Shown here: piece by piece, positions 58,101 to 64,000 of the stretch
How the letters are laid out: each line of letters opens with the position of its first letter
How positions within the stretch are numbered: position 1 is the stretch's first letter
NCBI GenBank assembly: GCA_037783545.1
Contig: JBBELK010000052.1
Span: forward strand, 1,736,001-1,800,000
Direction: 5' to 3'
Length of the DNA stretch: 64,000 nt
From: Henricia sp. BOLD:AAB3569
Lineage: Eukaryota > Echinodermata > Asteroidea > Spinulosida > Echinasteridae
Program-made: the position numbers and the translations under genes
Notes under the pieces: model-generated
Told to the model about the DNA's origin: nothing
Database searches by the model: none
The model's input: only the letters and a program-made list of their open reading frames with translations

Positions 58101-61100
58101 TTCTGATTTTTCGAGATTACCAATGATGTATACTGCCTTTAAGCATGTGTTACATAACGCATGTACTAATTACGCGAATATTGCGCAAATATTACACAAA
58201 TAAGGAATGTACATGTATAAGAGTTCAATGATATAGAGTTAAAAGACGGCATGTTCCATCGAATGCAACATTCCGCCTTTCAACCACATGAATTTATTTC
58301 CGTCCAAAATGGTATTTCATGCTGGAAATTGACAACCGAAGGTGGTTTTCTAAAAAAGTCAAGTGCACGGGACTTTTTTACCATTCACTTGTACACAAAA
58401 TCCATATATAGATTTTCAAGGTTGCATTGATGCTAAAATTTCCTCAGGCTACAGTGTAGTTTACCAAAACTCTTTCTTTGATATGTTACACTCTTATTCC
58501 ACGAATCTGTAAAAAGTTTTATCTTGCAAATGATACATAGGGCTAAACAACTTTTTGTCTAATCTTTGCTTCATATGATGGATTACTTGTTCAGCAAGAC
58601 ATGCTATTGAGCTCGTGCCAATGACGTCATTTTGGGAGTCAAATAATGCAGTGTCGTTCTGGAAGCAATGTGCGTGCACGTTGTGTGTGTCCATAGCGCG
58701 CGAAACGCGCTATGCTGAGGCTCCTATTGGTGAATTAAACTGCGTTACGCCCACCAGAGACACACACAACGCGCACGCACATCGCTTCCACAATGACTCA
58801 GCATTATTTGACTCCCAAAATGGCGTATTCGCACGTGTTTGAAGGAGGTCAATTGTTCGTTTGGATGTAAAATCAATAAAAAGGTAGCCTTTTTCAACTT
58901 TGAAGATTTCATTGCAATAAACCACCGACAGAGGGCGCTGTTTGGAGTGCATCACGTAAGGAAGACAGAAGGGAAAAGTTAAGAAAAACATAAGACTTCA
59001 AGTTGGACTTGTGTCAAATTGCTGCAGTTTTCTCCCCCAGTTTCGTCATGGCTTACAACAGGTAACATGTAGAACAAACTCAAACAGTCGTGGATTACAA
59101 AAGTTCCAGGACGTTTGAGAAAAAAGGTGGAATTTTTTGTGCACAGTTGAATGTGATTTTCCTGTGTTTGCCTCTTATGACATCATGACCTTGGTCATGA
59201 ATATGCATATTTGCATTAGCATAAAAACTAAAAACCTTCGTTTTAACCCCCAAAACAAGCTCCAAATATGATTTTTATGAATGTAACCGAGTATATTGGT
59301 TTTATAGCATAGATTCCATTGATAAAAATCCCAAATAAGGGGCCCTTTTAGGGCTAATACCTAAAACGACATACAAGCACTTGACCTCACCCTGCCCTAT
59401 ATTAGCATCCGTTTCCTGCAAATTTTTTTGTAATATCCTGTTATTTTACACCAAAACAGTGGCAACAGCTTACCTATAAAATACTGCAAACTGATTTCAA
59501 TTCGAGGCCATAACATCGTCAGGGCAAATGACGCATAGAAGTGAACATCGTACGTGTTAAACATCCTATATTCGTGACCTGTAAAACAAATTTGAAGGTG
59601 AAATTATTGGGAAAAAAAACAACAAACCGACAGCTTGCAGGTCGGAACAACATTTAGGTGATTTTAGTCTTGTAGACGGATGCGTGAACCTAAAATGTAA
59701 AGTTAGTTACATTTTATTCTATACAAATGTAGCCTTGATCAAGGCGTTGGGCTTGTCTTTAAGTTATAGACGGCCCGCCGAAGATAAAACTGAACAAAAC
59801 GCTTACAAGCTACGGAATCTGTTGCACGTATTGGCTCACAACGCGCCGCGCTACGACTATGCACACATGCACGTACATGTATCGGTACGGTCCTAAACCC
59901 AAAGCCTTGACGGTTCTGCATTCAGCCAGCGAAACTCATTACAGTAATAGGGAAACCATCCCAGCGTGAGCTGAAATTTCATTGGTCGACGCACGCCAGG
60001 CTATGTTTGAAAAACGCTATGATGTGCGATCCCCAGTTTGTTCATCCGAGGCAGTATTAAGAGCTCACACAAATCATTTAGGAAAGCTGTCATATTACGA
60101 CCGTTGTCCCCCAGAAGTGTAATCAAATACGTAAACAGACAAGCACAATAAATGCTACGAACCCGAGAATATTTGTTGTTTTCGTCCATCGATCATGCCA
60201 CAGTTCTCATAACATGGAGGACGCCATACATGCATAATGATGCTCGCGTCATTACGTGCTACTCATGAAGCTCCTGATTGGCTCAAGACAAATTTTAAAT
60301 ATTCATACCCTGCATATCCGCATATCCAAAGCCCGCCAATTTTCGGCCAAAACTGGCCGAAAATATAAAGAAACACATTAAATCCGGAAGTGACAGTCTC
60401 GACAAGGCTGTCTTTCGAGCTAGGCCAGGTCGTACGCAGTTATGTACGCACTACGCAGCATGTGTTGACGTACGGGTTTTTGATGCCGTGTGCAGTATTG
60501 TTTGCATGCGCAAGGCTAATACAAATGTGGGTCATTCCATGAAAACGGGACACAGTGTCCCCCTCACGTCGTGAAACTTCTGGAGTTGATTTTTTATAAT
60601 TACCGGACTTCAGAAAACGATTTCCCCCGGCATATAAAGAATATATGACCTCATGAATTGAACACCACCTTTATCTGTTGATACTACCCAAATCATAACG
60701 AGAACGATTCAATAAACTAGTGCGATCTTCTAAATGGGTCTGTCCACAGTAATGGGGTACATTTCTGTAACATTCAAGATCTTAGGTCCCAGTTCACTTC
60801 AAATGTCTCAATTTTATCTTTAAATTATCAAGCTAAACTGAGGAAATAACTTTTTCACCAAGGAGTAAGAAAAATAGTCCTACAACATACATTTGTGAAA
60901 ACCTCGTGCACAAATTTTCCTATTACGCATGTAACAAAGACGAAAAAAAATGTCACAAAATTGTCTGTCCACGTTACCTACGTAATAGGAAAATTTGTAC
61001 ACTTGCTTTTCAAAAGTGTATGTTGTGGCAGCAATTTCTTACCTTTTTGGGCAAAAGTTATCTCCTGAGAACAAAACAAGGACATTTCTTTAATTCTGAG

Positions 61101-62443
61101 ATAAACTAAAGACATCTGAAAGGAATTATTGACTTATTTTTCAAATGTACCCCATTACTGTGGACAGACCCAAATGCAAGTGTGACATTTTGAAACTTTC
61201 GCTCAAAATGTAACAAATTTCGCTGATGATGTAATTTGAATCCATAAAGTCCAGGTTCTACAGCTGAGTAAAATCAGCAACTACCTTTTCCACAAAGAAA
61301 CTGGTCAAAAATACTTGAAATGTAATCACAAGAGTTTAAAAATGTCTTCGGGTCTCCCCCTCACGTCGTGAAACAATTTTCTTGAATATTTTCAAGACTA
61401 TGATACCAATGCATGTCTAACCGTTTGTAAATCATTTTAAATATTCTACACTATTTAGAAATTGCACAGAAATTTCTTCAAACAATTTTGTAAACTCGAA
61501 AAGGCCATTTTTACAAATAGAAGGAGATTTATCATAAATGAATTTGAATTCCGTCTACATATTTATTTATTTATACTTCCTCTCCTGCATAGCCCCTTTA
61601 CTGTAAGTAAATCTATTTGTAACTTAACCATACTTCAACATAACTGTACAAGAATGTATTTTTTTTGTTTATTAATCGACTAATATACTTGTAATATTAT
61701 GCACTATGTATTTATTTATTTTAAACGCCTAATTATCTAGTATTATTTTATTTTGTACATATGTGTATTTAAGTGTTGGCATGACGGCATTTGGAGAGCC
61801 ACTCGATTATGATTTAGTTCACATTTGGCAATCCTTCAGGGGTGTTACCATGTAATGTTTTGTTTTATGTCAATTTTCATCTGTGTGTACTGTACCTTTT
61901 CATGTTTGCCCTGAGAAATAATAAATGAAATGAAATGAATCAAAATGCTGAAACTTGCATTTGTGTAGGGTATTATTGTTGCGATGGCCAAAAATGCTCC
62001 ATGTTGACGAAAGCTTAGTGCTGAAATACAGTTGTCAAATAATTCATCATTTTGTCAATTAATTCTCTCAAGACTGAAGACTCAAAAATTACTACACAAC
62101 AGGCAAAGCAACCATATCATGCAACATCATTATACAAATGAAGACTTGCTGTTGACTAATTGGCCTGCCATTTTGTAGAAATAAAGAAATGTCACACTTT
62201 GTGCCCCAACTTCGTGGAATGACCCAAGTGCAAAAAAGAGAAGATGACTGACCTTCGAGGTAAGCAAAGAGACCAATGTCTTGTTTAAGTTCGGCCATTT
62301 TGCCGCTAACGTCTTGTACACAGTTGCCGCAGGCCGTGGTGCCGTTTGCATGTTCTTCAGGTGGCTCTAACCAGATTGAGCCTCCGTCCGATATAAAGTA
62401 GAGTTCGTTAAACAAGGCTGACTTGTACCAGGCTGGATAAAAC
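48872..62443 (-). CDS. GBA2: Non-lysosomal glucosylceramidase (GH116) orthologue, 5' partial, 8 exons
   Basis: In transcript order: 62443-62253, 59578-59474, 57584-57477, 54398-54247, 53191-53085, 52167-52025, 49956-49643, 49111-48872. All have AG/GT borders and agreeing phases; the joined length is 1360 nt (about 452 residues plus stop). The family hydrolyses glucosylceramide to glucose and ceramide on the cytosolic side of ER/Golgi membranes. The peptide covers most of the GH116 (α/α)6 catalytic barrel. The Glu of AYLEG (62256-62254) and the Asp of QTYDAW (53110-53108) are 150 residues apart, the spacing of the human catalytic pair E527/D677 as I recall it. The N-terminal half and start lie beyond 64000. 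Convergent with PTPN9. Confidence 0.95.
49262..49565. repeat. 11-bp minisatellite in the last GBA2 intron
   Basis: Homogeneous blocks of AAACCTGGGCC (about 49302-49397) then AAACCTGGGTC (about 49398-49468), flanked by decayed AAATCTCAGTC and AAATATGGGTC units. It fills over half of a 531 bp intron. Long open frames here are periodicity artefacts. Confidence 0.95.
49643..49956 (-). CDS. GBA2: GBA2 exon, largest, late catalytic barrel
   Basis: Acceptor TTCTTCAG, donor GTGAGA. Encodes [52 protein letters not shown] and [18 protein letters not shown], all landmarks of the GH116 C-terminal half. Confidence 0.96.
49957..52024. other. GBA2 intron, 2.1 kb
   Basis: No exon. Holds a SINE tail at about 50610-50710, a region bounded by AGGCTAAAGTCACACATTCCC (50700) and GGGAATGTGTGACC (51111), and TCATTCGACGAAG-type ends (51190-51775) enclosing an element bounded by GGGTAATTCCCAAAATTA (51264) and TAATTTTGGGAATTACCC (51685). 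Confidence 0.6.
52025..52167 (-). CDS. GBA2: GBA2 exon, [12 protein letters not shown] segment
   Basis: Acceptor GCTTGCAG; its first base completes a split Ser codon. Encodes [19 protein letters not shown] then [13 protein letters not shown], donor GTAAGA-type GTAAG. Matches the GBA2 consensus closely. Confidence 0.95.
52384..52610. mobile_element. MITE, TTGGGAGTCAA family, copy 1
   Basis: Left ATTTTGGGAGTCAATAATGC, right GCATTATTTGACTCCCAAAA; inner arms of GTGGAAGCAATGTGCGTGCG and its complement. GBA2 intron. Copy 2 is at 58606-58845. Confidence 0.85.
52615..53084. other. Remainder of GBA2 intron with short palindromes
   Basis: Includes an inverted pair ATAACCCATGG/CCGTGGGTTAT (52711-52750) and ATAATGAATGTTAATAATGT/AATGTTCATTATTTGTAT around AATAGAACATT (52890-53010). 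No gene. Confidence 0.5.
53085..53191 (-). CDS. GBA2: GBA2 exon with putative acid/base Asp
   Basis: Acceptor after a T-rich tract (TTTCTTTTGCTATCAG); donor GTTAGG. Encodes [18 protein letters not shown] and [14 protein letters not shown]. The Asp of TYD aligns with the catalytic acid/base. The DTDGDGLID stretch resembles a calcium-binding loop; human has a shorter version there. The upstream tandem array begins about 20 bp from this acceptor. Confidence 0.94.
53212..54210 (-). repeat. 13-copy 78-bp tRNA-like tandem array with 3-monomer higher-order repeat
   Basis: Monomers start (ACTCACYGGGCAGATGCTC) at 53212, 53291, 53369, 53447, 53525, 53604, 53682, 53760, 53839, 53917, 53995, 54075 and 54153 (last truncated). 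On the minus strand each carries CATAGCTCAGCTGGTAGAGC, a tRNA D-arm with pol III A-box, then CATCTGCCCAGTGAGTCAGA. The expected B-box is replaced by GGGGAAAACCTGAGGGAG. Monomers 4-12 fall into three types repeating every 235 bp. The array ends about 20 bp from the acceptor of the 53191 exon. Confidence 0.93.
54247..54398 (-). CDS. GBA2: GBA2 exon, [10 protein letters not shown] segment
   Basis: Acceptor CACACCAG, donor GTCAGT. Two bases complete a Glu codon, then [20 protein letters not shown] and [15 protein letters not shown]. Leaves in phase 0 at MYPKCK. Its downstream intron holds the 78-bp tRNA-like array. Confidence 0.95.
54455..55015. mobile_element. About 560-bp near-perfect palindromic element
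   Basis: Outer ends ACCCCTAGAACTATGGGGGA and TCCCCCATAGTTCTAGGGGT. Inner arms (about 54538-54700 and 54722-54890) are so similar that both strands encode the same 78-codon frame start. Arms differ by a 41-bp indel. AGGCTCGA flanks both sides. Entirely within a GBA2 intron. Confidence 0.88.
55018..55746. repeat. GGACAGGTAAAA-bearing element
   Basis: Bounded by AGGCTCGATAATAACGG on the left and AGTTAATGTCGAGCC on the right. CGGACAGGTAAAACATTTTG units recur at both edges (55075-55130 and 55640-55720). Intronic. Confidence 0.6.
55760..56310. repeat. GAGTACGAGTAC-rich degenerate region
   Basis: Imperfect GAGTAC/GTACTC hexamers in both orientations at each end (55770-55920 and 56140-56310) around a non-repetitive middle, an inverted arrangement typical of foldback elements. 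Confidence 0.6.
56573..56722. repeat. 20-bp minisatellite
   Basis: Seven copies of GGTGGATGTGTCCCAGCCAT, the last with CAGCTATGG. Copies are nearly identical, implying recent expansion. GBA2 intron. Confidence 0.95.
56865..57156 (-). mobile_element. tRNA-derived sequence between 45-bp direct repeats
   Basis: Direct copies of GGTTGTTTTTGCC(T/C)TTACCC continuing GACGTAATTATTAACACTGT lie at 56865-56909 and 57112-57156. Between them, minus strand 57010-56934, is a tRNA-like body: TGGTCGAGTGGTTAAGACG, TCTGC-CTTGTAA, GCAGA after a 7-base insertion, and GGTTCGAGTCC B-box. Probably a SINE head. Confidence 0.65.
57477..57584 (-). CDS. GBA2: GBA2 exon, PHDIGDP segment
   Basis: Acceptor ACATTATAG, donor GTAAGA, phase 1 at both ends. 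Encodes [20 protein letters not shown] then CVPHDIGDP; the PHDIGDP motif is a GBA2 hallmark. Confidence 0.95.
57648..58142. mobile_element. TTAA-flanked MITE with GCCCCAAAACCACTTC core
   Basis: Ends TTAAAGATAGTATACATG and GTATACTGCCTTTAA, palindrome CGTCTCATGAGACG. Core has GGTTTTGGGGCGAAGTGGC units. GBA2 intron, 63 bp before the 57584 exon. Confidence 0.85.
58606..58845. mobile_element. MITE, TTGGGAGTCAA family, copy 2
   Basis: Starts ATTGAGCTCGTGCCAATGAC, as copy 1 at 52384; both end TTTGACTCCCAAAATGGCGT then GCACGTGTT. Inserted next to an AAAGGCCC-family fragment (58260-58540). Confidence 0.85.
58860..59355. mobile_element. Dispersed element, inverted relative of 12628-13180
   Basis: Shares AGAGGGCGCTGTTTGGAGTG and ends GGGGCCCTTTTAGGGC. 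About 120 bp from the GBA2 exon at 59474. Confidence 0.65.
59474..59578 (-). CDS. GBA2: GBA2 exon, GH116 core
   Basis: Acceptor TTTTACAG, donor GTAAGC. Encodes [20 protein letters not shown] and [14 protein letters not shown], strongly conserved in GBA2. No long open frame covers this exon; it was recognised from homology and phase 1 at both ends. Confidence 0.94.
60736..61171. mobile_element. 436-bp MITE with perfect 29-bp terminal inverted repeats
   Basis: Ends GGGTCTGTCCACAGTAATGG and CCATTACTGTGGACAGACCC, exact over 29 bp. AAAT flanks both sides (60732-60735, 61172-61175), a possible target duplication. Inner half arms pair around TAATAGGAAAATTTG. A deleted relative is at 20325-20570. 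Confidence 0.88.
61700..61947 (+). mobile_element. Possible LINE 3' end
   Basis: AT-rich, non-coding tract ending GCCCTGAGAAATAATAAATG and then ATGAA-type pentamer repeats, a shape typical of 3' tails of CR1/RTE-like retrotransposons. No reverse transcriptase frame in the window, so low confidence. Confidence 0.35.
62253..62443 (-). CDS. GBA2: GBA2 exon with putative nucleophile Glu
   Basis: Acceptor CGTTCAG; encodes [20 protein letters not shown], the GH116 signature, and ends AYLEG with the last Gly split across the intron. The stretch between ([13 protein letters not shown]) is variable in the family. Donor GTCAGT. It is the most upstream GBA2 exon visible; 62444-64000 holds only repeats. 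Confidence 0.95.
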
Positions 62444-62489
62444 CTGAACGATGATAATGCAAAATAATGTACAATAGTATGAAACGAAT

Positions 62490-62680
62490 ATGTGGACTGG
62501 CAATGAAGTCACTAGTGCACGTCTATAGGCCCACGAGGGACTGTGAGTGACCACAAGAGGGTCCTATTTCCCTGAGGCCGAAGGCCGAGGGACATAGGAC
62601 TCTCTGGTGGTCACTCACAGTCCCGAGGGGCACACATGCGTGCACTGGTGACCGAATTATGCTAGTCCATATGTTTTATA
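62490..62680. mobile_element. Palindromic element, ATGTGGACTGGC family
   Basis: Arms GGGACTGTGAGTGACCACAA and TGGTGGTCACTCACAGTCCC meet at CTGAGGCCGAAGGCCGAGG. Ends ATATGTGGACTGGC and CTAGTCCATAT. Starts 47 bp upstream of a GBA2 exon acceptor. Confidence 0.75.
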
Positions 62681-62792
62681 AAACGTCTCTGGCGAAAATA
62701 AAATGCAATTAAATTTACCAAGAAGCAATCCAACAATAGGCATTTGAACAATACTTGCAAGTTTTTGAAAAACAGGATTTTTACCATTAAGG

Positions 62793-63361
62793 CGGCTTCG
62801 AGAAAAGGTCGCCGCGGTTTTTCCGTGCGGTTGCCGCGGTTTGGCCGGGTTGCTAAGGACTGCTGAAAATATAGCCAAAGCGCGGTCACTGCGGCCTGAA
62901 ATCACCCTGGCAAAGGAAAGTTAATGAGGTGGCCGTGGGATGTGCGCTATTCAAATGCAAATACGGCCTTCCAAACCGCGGCGACCGTATCGATTTGTTG
63001 TTCAGCGATCGTCCAAAATGTTTGCTCTGTGGAAAAACCTGAGCGCGGTGACCGCGGCGACCGCGGCGACCGCGCAGACTGCGTGAATGGAAGAGAAACA
63101 GTCACGAGGAATATTGTATAGATTATCTTTGATGGAAAATGATATAAACCCGACAGTATAAAAACTTTCCCCCAAACCGCGGTGACCGCATCGATTTGTT
63201 GTTCAGCGATCGTCCAAAATGTTTGCTCTGTGGGAAAACCTGAACGCGGTGACCGCGGAGATCACGCCGACTGCGTGAATGGAAGAGAATCAGCCACGAA
63301 GAATATTGTAGATTATTTTGGATGTGAAATGATAAATCCGACAGTAAAACTTTCCCCTATA
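62793..63361. repeat. Tandem duplication, ~200 bp, CCGCGGCGA-rich
   Basis: 62971-63171 and 63172-63361 repeat ATCGATTTGTTGTTCAGCGA, TCGTCCAAAATGTTTGCTCT and GACTGCGTGAATGGAAGAGA. Copy 1 has two extra GCGACC triplet pairs. A related GCCGCGGTTT stretch in the opposite orientation is at 62793-62880. Confidence 0.85.
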
Positions 63362-63694
63362 AACGTACCTTGATTGCAAGAGCTGGAATTTGTCCAAGTT
63401 TATATTTTTAAAAGTGAAACAAAAGTTCGGATGTTAATTTATTCACGTTTTCACAATAAGAGATTTCGGTAATCACGCACGGCAAAGCGTAATTTGGGAA
63501 AATAAAACTTGCATTTCAATGATGATTTCAACGCTGCAGTTGGTTGCATTTTCTATTGATGAGGATAAGAAGAAAACCACAAAAGGTGCAATTTAGGCCT
63601 ATTTGTTATTTTCCAAACTTCAAACCATATCGTCTGTCTATCATCTTTCATAATTTTTCGCTTTAGCGTTATCGGCATTTTATTCTGCCAAAAT

Positions 63695-63900
63695 ACCGCG
63701 CACATCTGTAAAAACTCTCTCCGAGGTTTAAATTTGCCGTAATTGCGTGCATCTGTAAAAACTTACTCCGAGGTTTATATTGGCCGTTGCGCACATCGTC
63801 GGTACAAACTGACTCCGAGGTTTAAATTTGGCGTTGCGCGCATCGGTAAAAACTCGCTCCGAGGTTTAAATTTGCCGTTGCTCGTATCGAAAAAACACTT
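63695..63900. repeat. ~47-bp tandem repeat
   Basis: Four full and one partial copy of GCGCGCATCGGTAAAAACTC then GCTCCGAGGTTTAAATTTGC and CGTT. No gene overlaps; 63901-64000 shows nothing further. Confidence 0.88.
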
Positions 63901-64000
63901 TTAGTTGTTTTTTATTGAGCGCGCGGCGATTACTGTTTCCGAAATTTGCCGATGCGCGCAACGGTAATTTTTAGTGGGGTTAACATCGTGGAAAATAGCT

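Larger units (their letters stand above)
59579..62252. other. GBA2 intron, composite of repeats
   Basis: Outer pair GGGTCATTCCATGAA (60535) and TTCGTGGAATGACCC (62211) may bound one disrupted element carrying the 60736-61171 MITE and a LINE-like tail. 59600-60520 shows no recognised gene or repeat. Confidence 0.5.

Noticed and set aside
61700-61947. Complete LINE retrotransposon
   Set aside because: No reverse transcriptase or endonuclease frame anywhere in the window; only a tail-like pentamer repeat.
1-64000. Defence island, biosynthetic cluster, phage or integrative element
   Set aside because: The two genes are spliced animal genes and everything else is eukaryotic repeat DNA; no such system is present.

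Overview
The window is nuclear DNA from an intron-rich animal. Two conserved vertebrate-type genes are cut into short exons by 0.1-8.9 kb introns, and the rest is packed with short foldback transposons, tRNA-derived SINEs and minisatellites. The palindrome TACATGTA and its relatives recur everywhere, and one foldback family starts with AGGGGCCAATTTCATAAAGC. From memory these traits suggest a marine invertebrate deuterostome, probably an echinoderm. That is inference: no rRNA or mitochondrial marker is present.

Left part (1-29018, plus strand): the 3' eight coding exons of a PTPN9 (PTP-MEG2) orthologue, a cytosolic tyrosine phosphatase with an N-terminal CRAL-TRIO/Sec14 lipid-binding domain. 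The exons join in frame to 2169 nt (722 codons plus stop); the first exons lie left of the window. All PTP catalytic motifs are intact. The Sec14-PTP linker is about 200 residues longer than in human PTPN9.

Middle (29019-48871): about 20 kb with no recognisable gene. It holds foldback elements, including a pair of 547/546 bp elements with TTA target-site duplications, several long hairpins, a degenerate 110-160 bp repeat array and a nest of at least three elements.

Right part (48872-62443, minus strand): eight coding exons of a GBA2 (non-lysosomal glucosylceramidase, GH116) orthologue, joining in frame to 1360 nt; the 5' exons lie beyond position 64000. The two genes are convergent. GBA2 introns hold a 13-copy tRNA-like tandem array with three-monomer higher-order structure, an 11-bp and a 20-bp minisatellite, a ~560 bp near-perfect palindrome and further nested elements.

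No operon, CRISPR array, phage or bacterial defence locus, rRNA or convincing intact tRNA gene is present. The two genes have no obvious shared pathway beyond both acting on or with membrane lipids. Exon borders were read by eye from splice consensus, reading phase and recalled human protein sequence. Repeat borders are by eye and are approximate unless terminal repeats are stated.
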